Of a stretch of 64,000 bases of DNA, positions 21,038 to 32,110 are shown one piece after another. The first letter of the stretch is position 1. Each line of letters begins with the position of its first letter. The translations under genes and the position numbers were made by a program. The notes below the pieces were generated by a model. It did not search any database. It worked only from the letters and a program-made list of their open reading frames with translations, and had not been told where the DNA came from. The DNA lies in assembly GCA_963576725.1 (NCBI GenBank), contig OY755242.1, forward strand, positions 60,950,324 to 61,014,323, read 5' to 3'. Source of the DNA: Azorinus chamasolen. Its lineage: Eukaryota; Mollusca; Bivalvia; Cardiida; Solecurtidae.

Positions 21038-21105
21038 GCAAAAAGAGTAGACCCATATCAGACGGCGCATATAGGAGCCGTCTGATCAGGGTCTGCTCTG
21101 TTTGC
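21038..21105. mobile_element. Foldback family A core
   Basis: GCAAAAAGAGTAGACCCATA ... GGTCTGCTCTGTTTGC; long-variant flanks CTCCATAAATACGCCTTTC and TTTCTTACATGAATATTCAG. Confidence 0.7.
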
Positions 21106-21418
21106 TTATGATACAATATAGATATGATTCTACAGTTTCTGCCATGTTAAAAATCCCTGTGTCCATTTGTCATTATAACAATTAATGTGATCAATATTGA
21201 TGACGTCATTATTTCTTACATGAATATTCAGGGGGGGGAAAGTGTTAAAATACACAGTCTCGGACCACTTGTCAATGTGTCAATAAGGATTGGGTTGATG
21301 GATGTCTCATCAGGGTCCTCACGACGAGTACATGTATATAAAAACATCAACAGAGTACATGTATATAAAACACCTCGAACAAAGTCGCCCAAAGTACGCT
21401 AACTAGTAATCCAGAATA

Positions 21419-21589
21419 ATCTGTCTTAAGCAGCCATTCATTTATTGAACATAGGATTCTTAAAGAGCAGATGATGGCTTAATGCACGGTAAAAATAATG
21501 CATTACTTCTGGCATGCATTCAGCCACCACCTGCCTAACTGACCCATATTAAGACAGTTTCATGACCGCTTAAGACAGGTTCTACTGTA
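21419..21589. mobile_element. Foldback family C, left-truncated
   Basis: CTGTCTTAAGCAGCCATTC ... AAGACAGGTTCTACTG. The hairpin centre is shortened (AAAAATAATGCATTACTTCT). It uses the same arms as 14366-14569. Confidence 0.65.
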
Positions 21590-22235
21590 GACGAAGCAGG
21601 CCAGATTTAAGAAACTTTCCGACAGTTTAATACGATTTTTTATGTATATTTTGTTTTTATTTTTGTTTATGGCTTAATTTAAAATCTGCTGTAACCATTA
21701 TTGAAAATGTGTACCACAACTATTCAAGGAAAATAGTGTTAACACTTTCAGTGCAGAAAACGAGTCACTAATGTCCTATGCAAACAGTACTAGTGTAGAC
21801 CCGGATTCGCTTTTCTTTTTAAAAATCCCTTAATACTCACAGTAAGCATGGCTTTCGTACATTTTGGAATAGGTCATTTGAAATTTGAGCGTTGAAAAGG
21901 TGAATGACTGTAAATCTGTAATCGGTAGTTTTTGCGGCATACGTTTCGGAATTTATTTTCTATTTCTCGTATCTTTCACGTGCGTAATTATACGGGTTTG
22001 TCATTTTTCAAAAACCGATACGCTGATTGCCGGACTATAGCGTGTTTTAACGATTATTGGTGAAACACAGGGAAAATCATTATGAATATTCATCAGGGAT
22101 ATGGCAACGGAGCATGATATCGATTCACATCGATTCCAATGTGTTGCTGCAATCCTGAAAATTGCGGAATATCGCATATAGGCTGACTCACACATATATA
22201 CACTGTCCTGAACATCGCGGCTGTACCGCGAGAAA

Positions 22236-22682
22236 ATGGCGGACGCTGAAACAACAGAGGAGTCTGCAAGCAGATCGGTAGTGATTGAGGAGGTTGAGGA
22301 TGAAGTAAGTGCAGAAGACAACCACCCAAATAATACGGAGGACTACACAGAAACTGACCAGGATAATATCAGCATTGCGTCCAGCTTAACAAACACCGCA
22401 GATAGTTTCAAAATAGTGGCGGCCATAGATTTCGGAACAACATTCAGTGGATATGCTTATTCATTCGCAGATGACGAAGAAAAGATCTACACGAACAAGA
22501 ACTGGGGGCAGACACAAGGGTTCCTGTTGCACAAGACGCCCACCTGTCTACTGCTTAGGCCAGACGGTGAGTTCGAGGCGTTTGGGTTCGAAGCCGTGTC
22601 CAAATATAACGACTTAACGGAGGAAGAAGCTGATGAGCATTTCTACTTCGATAGATTCAAGATGAAACTCTACGACAACAAG
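22236..22682 (+). CDS. HSPA12-like exon 1
   Basis: Starts at ATG in a GAAAATGG context and ends at AAG before the donor GTAAAT. Codes the acidic tail and the first nucleotide-binding motif, ending ...YFDRFKMKLYDNK. The frame happens to stay open for 237 nt past the donor into a family C foldback, so the raw ORF (227 aa) overstates the exon. Confidence 0.88.
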
Positions 22683-25600
22683 GTAAATTATTTCTTTTGG
22701 TTTACATCAGAGTCTGTCTCAAGCGAACGGATCTTTTGGCTCTGTGAGGCAGGTATAAGCTTAATGCAGGTCAAAGGTAATTCAGAAAGCTCCTATAAGA
22801 GCTTCCTGCATTACTTTTGCCCTGTATTAAGCAACCACCTGGTTTTAAAGATTTCCGTGTCTGCTGATGACCGTATTTCACCATTTAGGACTATTAGAGG
22901 ATTTGGATATATTATATAAAGTTCTAGAACCTGACTTAAGCGACCATTGAAAAGGTTGTCTAAATCTAGGTATTTAAGATAGTTGGTACTTTAACCCATT
23001 TGCTACCAGTGGGTTCTTCCATGCTTATATATTGGATTAGTCTATCTTTTATCTAAGGGATGTCTGGTCTAAATTTTCATTTTTGTTTTGTTTGCTATTG
23101 AATTTCTTATCAGCAAACAGTGTAGACTCTGATCAGACGCCGCATTATGCGGCGTCTGATCAGAGTCTACACTGTTTGCCTACGTCCAATATATGGAATC
23201 GTGGGAGCAAATGGGTTAATGCAGGTTGAAAGTAATTCAGAAAAATCCCTTTGTTGTTTTCTGCATCCTGCATTAAACAACCACCTGCTTTTTAAGACTC
23301 ATATGTTCAATTAATGAATAATTACTTAACATTTTCCCTCATATAAACGCATTTTCACGCATTTGCAAGCAGAGTAGACCCAGATCAGACGGCTCCTATA
23401 GGAACATTAAACAACCACCTGCTTTTTAAGACTCATATGTTCAATTAATGGATAATTTCTTAAACTTTTACCTCATATAAACGCATTTTCACGCATTTGC
23501 AAGCAGAGTAGGCCCAGATCAGACGGCTCCTATAGGAACCGTCTGATCAATGTCTGCTCTGTTTGCTTATCGGATTATATAGGTCTGACTGCACAGTCTT
23601 TGCCAGAGTAAAAACAATCCCTAAAAAAATCGACATTATAAAACTTCAACTAATAAATATTTATGATGTCAACATCAAAGGGTTGAGATCGGCTCTATTG
23701 CATTGTACTGGTGTAAAGTCACATTTCTTTGCCAACCAAAACCAGTCCGACCACAGTCCTAGTATGTTGCCAGTAAACCCGCTACAAAAAGAACATGCAT
23801 GCAAGAAATACTGATTGCATGAATATTGATACGATGTATTTTCATACTAGCATATTATCAAGAGAAATTTTAAAACAGAAACAGGAGACTCGCATAGATA
23901 TTATCCCATTAGCAAATAGGTCAACATTTGATCAGATATCTCCTGTCATTGTAAGCAGGCGGCTGCTTAATGCAGGGTGAAAGTCATGCAGAAAGCTCCA
24001 AGAGGAGCTTTCTGTATGACTTTCACCCTGCATTAAGCTGTCACCTGTGTTAAATAGCAATAATGGTACGTGTTTGAGTGTTCTTAGTATCGAGTTTGTT
24101 TACATTCCTCTGCGCCAATATGTGTATTTGTCAAGTACATGATTAAGTGGAGAGGCAAGTAATACCAATTTAAGTCTTTAATCTATATACAGTAAAACCT
24201 CTCTAATGCGACCACCGAGTTATCATTCTGGGTCTTAGAGGCAGGTAGTAGCTTTATGCAGGACGAAAGTAATGCAGAAAGCTCCCGCGGGAGCTTTCTG
24301 CATTACTTTTGTCGTGCATTAAGAAACTGTCTGCTTTTTAAGACACCAATGTCTACTTATTAAATGGTCGCTTTAGAGGGGTTTAACTGTATGTGCACAT
24401 TTTAACGCATTTGCAGACTGAGAAGACAATGACCAGATGGCTCCTGTTGGAGCCTTTTGACCAAGTTCTGCTCTGTTTGCTTGTTGATCAGATTCCACAG
24501 TTTCTGTCTAGACTAAAATTGTCTCTATTCATGACATTTTATCAAACCATGTAATTAGACGCGGACCGTGTTCCGATAGCGCTTATAGGAGCCGCCTAAT
24601 CTAGGTTTACTCTGTTTGCACAGACAGTTAAATGTGTATTTATGAAGTAAAGGCTTTAGGTATTCGTCTAGTTATTTCTGAAACCCAGCCCACCAGAGAA
24701 CATAATGAATGTATTTCTGGTGTAACTGAAGTAGAAAATGCAAATTTCTGCAGACCAGTTTGCAAACTACTGTTGTTATCTGGTGATCAGCGCGAATATG
24801 GTGCGTCGGCCAGTCTGTCGATACTAGGACTTGATGAAAACTAAGGCAAGATATTTCTGTATTGATTGCAGAACAAATTTGTGTCTTAGTTTAAATTATA
24901 AAGTTTCATACCTAGTTTCTGTATGTACAGTATTCAGAATGGTTTAGCTTAACCATTCCCTTCATACATAACGCTTTGGCACGCCTTTGCAAACAGAGCA
25001 GACCCAAATCAGACGGCTCCTACGGGAGCCGCCTGATCAGGGTCTCCTCTGTTTGCCTATGAAATTATAGAGCAGTTTATACCAGTAACAAAAAATAGTA
25101 TTTGCACACGTGCAATTGTAAAAAATCATCTTATACATATTCATGGTTTATTTCTGACATGAATATTCAACAGGTTAATGATTAAAGGATACAGCTGTAG
25201 ATATGAGATGTATTTAGGACATCTAAGTACATGTACATGATGTAGCATGTTTTTTTTATATTTCTTATCCAAACTCTTTCTCGCTGCTACTCATTAGAAT
25301 CACCTCTCAAATGCAAGTCTAATAAGTAGCAGCAAGATAGGGCCTGGCTATAAAATACATCTCATTAACTGCTCTGCATATGGAATAAACATAAACATAC
25401 GTACAAATAATGTCTAGTGAAGATGTGAGAATTACATTGCCTTTTTATTTCGTTCTGATACACCGTCTAAGCGGTCGTTTTAAATCTGAGCAATACAATT
25501 AGCCGATGGCATATTTTTCTGACTCTCGTATATAAAAAAAAAACCCAGACACACAGTAATGCAATTTATCTTAGCTTTTAGGTGATTTCAGTTGGCTTAG

Positions 25601-28600
25601 AATTATCTCACTTAGGTAAACACTCAAAAACCTTACATCATACACTTAGGTGAACATTCACATTACACCATATACTTAGGTGAACACTTATATTACATCA
25701 TACACTTAGGTGAACACTAACATTGCATCATACTTACATTACATCATACACTTAGGTGAACACTAACATTGCATCATACACTTAGATGAACACTTATATT
25801 ACATCATACACTTATGTGAACACTAACATTGCATCATACACTTAGGTGAACACTTACATTACATCATACACTTAGGTGAACACTTACATTACATCATACA
25901 CTTAGGTGAACACTTACATTTCATCATACACTTGGGTGAACATTCACATTACATCATACACTTAGGTGAACACTAACATTGCATCATACACTTAGGTGAA
26001 CACTTACATTACACCATACACTTAGGTGAACACTAACATTGCATCATACACTTAAGTGCACACTCATGTTACGTTCTACGGTGAACGCTAAACTCACTGA
26101 AAATACTAAGGCACACGTTAAATTAGTGTATAATACAGGACGGTGAACACCCACATTACTATTATTATAACGCAAAGTAAAATCCTCGATTTTGATTGGT
26201 CAGTTAGCCATGTATAAAAGCCGTGTATCCCTCTAAATTCTGATGTATATACGGAGTCATGAGCAACAATGGAATTTCCCCCGTCGAGGGCCTCGCTCCC
26301 TTGATATAACAAAATAAAAATGGCCGACCAGCTTCACTTCGTCGATTCGATTCAAACAACCTCTCTCAAACGAAATATAAAGAGTTTGGAGCGGAAAAAA
26401 GTTATCCATTTAGAAACATTTTTGTTATAGTTGTTGTATAACAATGTAAATGAACCCTATATGTGGCGAAGGTCTTATTCTGCTTTGATGCTGCAAATGT
26501 TGTCAAAGTGCTTGTGCACGTACCGATTAGCCCCAAACCCCGCTTTTACAAAGATATTCCACACCCAATTCGATTCAGATTTTATTTATGTACATGCACA
26601 GTACACGTACCTGTAAATTGTAGTATAGCCGCTCCTTCCAACGCCCTTTGTTTGAATATTATAAAACCGTCATTTTGACGTCATCCAAATGACGTCGGAA
26701 CTGCGCCAAAATTCCTTCAATTAAGTTAAATAGTGTCTGCTTAACATCTGATCTGCTGAAAGTTTTACTAACGTCTGATTCTTTCAATCCTTTGATAAAC
26801 TAATGCACTTGGAAGATCCCTCTCTATCCATAAATATCATGAACTGGTTATTATGGACGATGAACTAGGGTTGCAGAGTGATATATAAGCCCTTACCTTA
26901 CAGCAAGAGGCCCCGAGGGGAAGCAAAACGACGCCTAAATTAACAACGCTAATTAACTGCTACAAATATTAAACTTTGCAGTATAATAAAATCGTTATAC
27001 AGATCATTGGCGGGATATCTGACTTTTTATTTCCTGCTGAGGAAAATACATGTAGCCCTCGCCTAACGGCTCGGGCAACATGATTTTCCTCAGCAGGAAA
27101 CAAAAAGTCAGATACCCCGCCAATGATCTGTATAACTAATAATATACACCTGACGATCAATACACTTAACACTTTCCCTTATGCAAACGCATTTTCCCGT
27201 ATATTGTAAACAGTGTAGACCCAGATCAAACGGCTCCTATAGGAGCCGTCTGATCAGGGTCTGCACTGTTTGCTTATTGTATAATCCTATGGAGCATATG
27301 CTCTATGTATCACAATGGTTTCAAAAAATGACTTTTACAGTGGCGTCAAAAGGCGTCAGTAGGAAGGAATGGGATTACACAACTCGGTTGCAGACGACTA
27401 TGAGAAAATTGGAATCAAAAGAGTTAACCTCATATTATATAAAGTTAAAGGCTCAATTTGCTGATAATATCAAGGCATGTCATTGTGTACATGTTTGCCA
27501 AAGATTTCATTCTCTAATTGATATAGGAGGCGTCTGATCAGGGCCTGTTCTGTTTGCTCTTTGTATGATCTAGATATGATTCTACATTTGTTGCCTTAGC
27601 TGAAATGGCATGTGTTCATAAGCCAATATTAAAACTAATTTAATTAATATTAATGATATCAGTATTTCTTACATGAATATTCAATATGAAAAATGTTAAC
27701 ACGCCACTTAACCCGTTCCTGAATATAAACGTGTTTTCATGCATTTACAAACAGAGAAGACCCTGTTCTCCAATCAAAATAGACGAAATTGGTTAGAATA
27801 ATAAAAATCAATTGTTTACCGTCTTCGTTTCAGGACCTACACACAGATATCATCATTGAGGATGTGAAAGGGAAGCCCCAACCGGCTGTGGACGTGTTTG
27901 CCAAGTCCCTGCACTTCATGCAGGATCATCTGCTTAAGGCGATTAAGTCCAATCTTGACTACGACCCAGAGGCCTCGTCCATCCGCTGGGTGCTCACTGT
28001 CCCCGCAATCTGGGACGAAAACGCCAAACAATTCATGCGGGAGGCGGCATACCGGGTAATACAGTGTCTCTTGCACAAACCTTTCTCGTCTTGTTCAACT
28101 GTACTAGTCAATAATTTACATCTTATTGTTCTTTTGGTAATACATCCTTTGTGTGATTCTGTCTTCTGTTTAGCCTTTTAACCATTTACTCCATTCCTCC
28201 ATAGGCTATTTCTAGACCCAACCTCTTTGAATAAATCTACCGAAAAAGAGCATTTACTAGAGAAAAGGAAACTTTTAGAATTGTGTAGTTTTGAAACCAT
28301 TGTGGTAAATATAGCATTTGCTCTATTTATCACAACGGTTTCAAAAAACTGACTTTTACAGAGGCGTAGAAAGGCGTATTTATGGAGGAAATGGGCAATT
28401 ACCTGATATATACGCCTTTTTCACTTACTTGCAAACAGAATAGATCCAGAACAGGCGGTTCCTGTAGGAGCCGTCTGGACAGAGTCTGCTCTGTTTGCCT
28501 GTGACATAATATAGATGCGATTCTACAGCTTTTACTATTGCCAAACATGATGTCATTATTTCTAACATTAATATTCATGGAGTACAGGGATAAACAGTGC

Positions 28601-30484
28601 TGACCGTGGTTAGCACCTGTACATAGAGTATCCGGTGTGCTGGCCATTCAGGGGCTACACTGTGTTCACATCCCTGAGGACATTATTTTCTTACTTTTCA
28701 TATGAAAAGGGGACATAATGGGATTGCATTGCGTATTCTGGTGTTAAAACTGTTACATTGTATGTTAAATCTGATACATGTTTTATGGAAAATGTGGTAT
28801 ATTTTACAGGGTGGCTTGATTGATTCTCTGTATAGTACTCAGCTGGTGATCGCCCTTGAACCGGAAGCTGCGTCACTCTATTGCCGAACACTTCCGAGCA
28901 GCACGTTTATGTCCAGCTCCGATACCAGCATCTCCAAGCCGACATTCGAGTCGGGAACCAAATATCTGGTCGTCGATGCCGGAGGTAAAAATAACTCGAT
29001 CATTTAGACTAAAAATGTGGTTTTGTTGTAGTTTTGAACAGACCTCTTAGCATAAGTAGTGTCACATTTATTATAAACAAGCGAATAGATAAACGATAGA
29101 ATCAATGAGGAGCTGTCAACTCTAGGAGCCGTCTGATTTGGGTCTTCTCTGTTTGCAAATGCGTGAAAACACGTTTATATGAGGGAAAGGGTTCAGACAT
29201 GTTCTACTGTATTGAATTGTTTATGCCAACATTTCATTAAGACATGTTCTACTATATTGAATTGTTTATGTCAACATTTCATTAGGACATGTTCTACTGT
29301 ATTCAATTGTTTATGTCAACATTTCATTAAGACATGTTCCACTGTATTGAATTGTTTATGTCAACACTTCATTAAGACATGTTCTACTGTATTGAATTGT
29401 TTATGTCAACATTTGATTTCTGTCTACAGGTGGCACCATTGACATAGTTGCTCACAAAATTCGAAAGGATGGTCGAATTCGAGAGTTATTCAGAGCCACG
29501 GGCGGGGCGTGGGGTGGCACCATGATAGACACACAGTTTATTAACATTCTGGGCAAAATATTCGGAGATGACTTCATGTCTGCCTTCCAGAACGAATATC
29601 CGAAAGACTTCGTTGAACTTTTACAGGACTTTGAGGTTAAAAAGAGAGGAGAATGTGATAGCATTCGTGTTTCTTTGCCCTATAATTTTTGCAACTACAA
29701 ACATCTTGGACGTTCAGTGCAAGAGTGCATTAAATCGTTTGCAGAACAGGCAGAGGCTGAAATAAAGTTTTCTTCCGGTAAATTAGTAATGTCTGCTGCA
29801 GTTGTTAATGAACTGTTCGAAGATCCACTCTGCCAGATTAACGCACACATCAGCACACTCATGATGAAATCCAAAATGAAGGAAACAAAATACATCTTTC
29901 TAGTTGGTGGCTTCGCTGAATCTAGTAGGCTTCAGAGAGCTATTAAGGACAAATTCAGTTCAGAGACTGTGTACGTACTTGTGCCTGAGGAGGCCAGTCT
30001 CGCTGTTGTTCGGGGCGCTGTTGCTTTCGGTCGAGATCCCAGCTCAATTTGTCAAAGAATCTGCAGATACACATATGGCGTGGGCTCGTACCTGCCATTC
30101 AATCCTGAGGAACACAGAGAGGACCTCAAGGTCGAGTCAGACGGAATGCTGCTGTGTAAAAATATCCTGCAGATATGGGCTGAGGCTGGTGAGGTCATTG
30201 GTCATAATGAAGTGTGGAAGGAGAGGTATACCCCCATTATTACAAACCAAAAGGGAATCATCTTTGAATTCTACAAGTCTTCAAAACGGAAGGTGAAGTA
30301 CACGGACGAAGAAGGGGTCACTAAGTGCGGCTGCTTGGTCGTTGAAATGCCCGATATGACGGGGGACAAGTCTCGATCAGTGGACCTCGAGGTCATCTTC
30401 GGTGGTACAGAGATCAGAGTGGTCGGGTATGACCACACCAGCAACACGACACGAGAAACATACATAGACTTCCTAACAGCCTAA
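22236..30484 (+). CDS. HSPA12-like Hsp70-family ATPase gene, 4 exons
   Basis: Joined exons 22236-22682, 27834-28055, 28810-28984 and 29430-30484 give a 632-aa protein, the usual size for HSPA12A/B relatives. Splice phases agree at every junction (0, 0, split Gly) with GT donors and CAG/ACAG acceptors. After an acidic N-terminal tail (about 1-58) come the Hsp70 actin-fold ATPase signatures: phosphate-1 AAIDFGTTFSGYAYSF (62-77), LTVPAIWDENAKQFMREAAY (exon 2), IALEPEAASLYCR (exon 3), phosphate-2 VDAGGGTID (278-286) and the adenosine motif VGGFAES (440-446), followed by PEEASLAVVRGAVAFG (467-482). There is no separate Hsp70 substrate-binding domain or C-terminal EEVD motif, as is normal for HSPA12. 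Intron 1 is 5.15 kb and full of foldback elements. Role in bivalves is presumed stress/immune-linked chaperone-like ATPase; substrate is unknown. Confidence 0.92.
22706..22935. mobile_element. Foldback family C in HSPA12-like intron 1
   Basis: Inner arms TAAGCTTAATGCAGGTCAAA and TATTAAGCAACCACCTGG around AGCTCCTATAAGAGCT; outer pieces resemble GTCTGTCTCAAGCGAACGG and CCTGACTTAAGCGACC. It begins about 24 bp after the exon 1 donor. Confidence 0.65.
22991..23219. mobile_element. Foldback family G with perfect 33-bp hairpin, inserted at TTAA
   Basis: TTAACCCATTTGCTACC ... GGAGCAAATGGGTTAA. The inner hairpin at 23113-23179 has two perfect 33-nt arms (GCAAACAGTGTAGACTCTG ... CGCCGCAT) around one central base. 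Flanks GTTGGTACTTTAA and TTAATGCAGGTTGAAAG are the two parts of a family C arm, so it sits in a C element with TTAA duplicated. Confidence 0.8.
23271..23538. repeat. 134-bp tandem duplication of a hybrid family C/A segment
   Basis: Two consecutive units (23271-23404, 23405-23538) each start CATTAAACAACCACCTGC, pass through TTAATG(A/G)ATAAT, and end in half a family A hairpin (GACGGCTCCTATAGGAA). They differ at only a few positions. The second A copy continues into a complete core at 23499-23566. Confidence 0.8.
24190..24389. mobile_element. Foldback family C, complete, TA-flanked
   Basis: CAGTAAAACCTCTCTAATGC ... TAGAGGGGTTTAACTG with TA on both sides. The hairpin AGTAATGCAGAAAGCTCC is complete; its apex is CCGCGG instead of TATA, symmetric in both arms. 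Confidence 0.8.
24989..25056. mobile_element. Foldback family A core
   Basis: GCAAACAGAGCAGACCCAAA ... GGTCTCCTCTGTTTGC, apex GGCTCCTACGGGAGCC. Long-variant flanks; right end near TTAATGATTAAAGG. Confidence 0.7.
25610..26072. repeat. 30-bp minisatellite in HSPA12-like intron 1
   Basis: About 15 units of CTTAGGTGAACACTTACATT + ACATCATACA. Two unit types (CTAACATTGC and CTTACATTAC) are interspersed, partly alternating. Period 30 bp, with an irregular junction near 25730. Confidence 0.85.
26994..27136. repeat. Large inverted repeat (foldback) with about 55-bp arms
   Basis: GTTATACAGATCATTGGCGG ... CCGCCAATGATCTGTATAAC; the arms continue through AAAAAGTCAGAT and TTTCCTGCTGAGGAAAAT with few mismatches. 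The spacer contains a second imperfect palindrome (GCCCTCGCC / GGCTCGGGC). No second copy seen in the window. It lies in HSPA12-like intron 1. Confidence 0.75.
27206..27273. mobile_element. Foldback family A core
   Basis: TAAACAGTGTAGACCCAGAT ... CTGCACTGTTTGC, apex GGCTCCTATAGGAGCC. The left arm starts TTAACACTTTCCCTTATGC. A half family B (about 27285-27375) is fused to its right. Confidence 0.7.
27834..28055 (+). CDS. HSPA12-like exon 2
   Basis: Acceptor TTCGTTTCAG, donor GTAATA. Codes DLHTDIIIEDVKGKPQPAVD through QFMREAAYR (74 aa), joining exon 1 as ...KLYDNK-DLHTD. Phase 0 at both ends. Confidence 0.88.
28178..28395. mobile_element. Foldback family B, apex shortened
   Basis: TTAACCATTTACTCC then CCTCCATAGGCTATTTCTAG, hairpin ATAGCATTTGCTCTATTTATC, and GGCGTATTTATGGAGGAAAT at the right. 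It lies in HSPA12-like intron 2 together with a family A core at 28430-28498. Confidence 0.6.
28810..28984 (+). CDS. HSPA12-like exon 3
   Basis: Acceptor TATTTTACAG, donor GTAAAAATAA. Codes GGLIDSLYSTQLVIALEPEA through KYLVVDAG plus one base of the next Gly codon. That codon is completed by exon 4 to make the VDAGGGTID phosphate-binding loop. Confidence 0.88.
29195..29414. repeat. 45-bp minisatellite before HSPA12-like exon 4
   Basis: About five units of GACATGTTCTACTGTATTG + AATTGTTTATGTCAACATTT + CATTAA. It is fused on the left to the end of a family A foldback (GAGGGAAAGGGTT). The tract ends 15 bp before the exon 4 acceptor and so supplies the branch-point region. The 45-bp unit leaves an 87-aa open frame that I treat as an artefact. 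Confidence 0.85.
29430..30484 (+). CDS. HSPA12-like exon 4 (terminal)
   Basis: Acceptor TTCTGTCTACAG. The first two bases complete the split Gly, then GTIDIVAHKIRKDGRIRELF. It contains ATGGAWGGT-type loop (RATGGAWGGTMIDTQFINIL), the VGGFAES motif and the C-terminal lobe, ending YIDFLTA-TAA. A 45-bp minisatellite ends 15 bp before the acceptor AG. I see no clear AATAAA close downstream. Confidence 0.9.
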
Positions 30485-30748
30485 CCTAGTGGGAAACGAG
30501 TGTACCAAAATCGTCCAATTGGCATCAGCAAAGAGTGAAATGACTCAGATTAGGTGGTTCCTATGGGTATTCCCCAGGTCATTGCATGCACTGTTTGCCA
30601 TTCAAAATCCATTGGTATCCACACAGTATAATCTTAACCGTATACCCTTTTAAACTGAATTGACAATACAGATGTACCTCGGGGACCATGCAAATTACTT
30701 CGAAATGGCGGGAGTTCGAGACAGCCTATTTCGAACTCGATGTGACAG

Positions 30749-30825
30749 CTTAATGCAGGTTGAAAGTAATGCTGAAAGCTCCTGAAGGAGCTTTCAGCAT
30801 TACTTGCGCCCTGTATCAAGCTGTC
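30749..30825. mobile_element. Foldback family C hairpin
   Basis: ACAGCTTAATGCAGGTTGAA ... CAAGCTGT with GAAAGCTCCTGAAGGAGCTT centre. Outer ends are not recognisable. It lies 265 bp after the HSPA12-like stop codon. Confidence 0.6.
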
Positions 30826-31059
30826 GCATGTCTTTATAGATATGTACAGTGGTGAATGTTAACGCAATTCTGTATTTGAAAGGGACCGAATGTTTAACTC
30901 GAATTACATCAAAGTTCGAGGTTCCAATATACATAATGTACTGTTAAACAATATGGGACTATTCTACTTTGAGCATTAACATTACACGAACTTATTGACT
31001 CTTACAACTAGCATTCATATATCGCTCAAATAACTTTGTGTAGCAATGGCGTGTGCTAT

Positions 31060-31345
31060 TATATGTAATCGGATGCGTTGTATAGTTAAGCGGGTGTGCT
31101 GTATGGAAACACGGATGTGTTATATGTGAGCTGATGTGTTGTATGTAACATGAATGCGTTCTAAGCGGACGTAGGTAACACAGATGCATTGTATGTCAGC
31201 GGATTGTAGAAGATGTGCTGTATGCAACCCGTATATAGGTTAGGTGAATGGATGGGTTGTATGTAAGCGAGTGTATTGTATCTAAAACGGATATATTATA
31301 TGTAAGCGGATATGTTGTATGTAAGCGGATCTGGTGTATGCATGA
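31060..31345. repeat. Degenerate GT-rich tandem repeat
   Basis: Loose repetition of TGTTGTATGTAAGCGGAT-like units of varying length, strongly diverged. No gene seen in 30.9-31.74 kb. Confidence 0.5.
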
Positions 31346-31751
31346 TTTTTATAAGCGGTGTATGTGTGTGACTAAGCAGGACAATTGAGTGACGGGCAAT
31401 AGATATGATTTGCAATGTTTTACATGTATTTTCTGAGGGGCGATAGCGGGTATGTGTGTTTTGATACTGTTACATTTAGAAGATTGCTTAGGTACTCGTG
31501 CAATATACTTATATGTATGTAGGTGAGCTTTTATATGTAAGTGAATTACAATCGTATTGTGTATGATTTCTTGTGTGAGAAAGTTTGCTAAACTATGCGT
31601 AAGAGTTAAGACCTAGATGGGCGCTAGTCTTCCTTTAGATGTCTACAGTACTCATTGTGTTCAAGTGTTTTCAATGTGTCAAATAAGGTGTCATTCTCTC
31701 ATAGAATATATGTGCTCCACTCTATATTAAAGGCAGAAGTTTTCATGACCA

Positions 31752-31851
31752 AAGAGATGTCTATCGAGGGTTTGGTGTCAAACTGACGTAACTACAATCT
31801 TAAGAGATGTCTATCGAGGGTTTGGTGTCAAACTGACGTAACTACAATCTT
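31752..31851. repeat. 50-bp exact tandem duplication
   Basis: Two identical 50-bp units starting AAGAGATGTCTATCGAGGG and ending ACTACAATCTT, back to back. Very recent duplication or assembly slip. Confidence 0.85.
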
Positions 31852-31898
31852 AAGAGAGCCAAACTGTTTGACATTCTGATCGCATGTTTCATTAGAAA

Positions 31899-32110
31899 TT
31901 AACCATTTCGCTGCCAATACCGGATCTGTGATTACCTTTTGCAAACAGTTTGGATCCAGATGAGACGCCGAGTAACTCGCACCAGGATCCAAACTGTTTG
32001 TAACTGTTACTATGTTTTTGAAACGAAAATGAAGAAAATTAAAAAAAAAATGAAAATTGTAGCAGACGACAAAGTTTGCAGACGACAAAAGTTGGCAGCG
32101 AAAGGGTTAA
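31899..32110. mobile_element. Foldback family D, complete
   Basis: TTAACCATTTCGCTGCC ... GGCAGCGAAAGGGTTAA, inner hairpin GCAAACAGTTTGGATCC with GCCGAGTAACTCG centre. Length 212 bp. Confidence 0.8.

Noticed and set aside
26320..26430. 36-aa frame starting MADQLHFVDSIQTTSLKRNI in good ATG context
   Set aside because: Coding-like at first sight, but stops quickly, has no donor before the stop and no recognised homology; it lies in HSPA12-like intron 1.
29904..30296. 130-aa alternative plus-strand frame
   Set aside because: Out-of-frame shadow within HSPA12-like exon 4.
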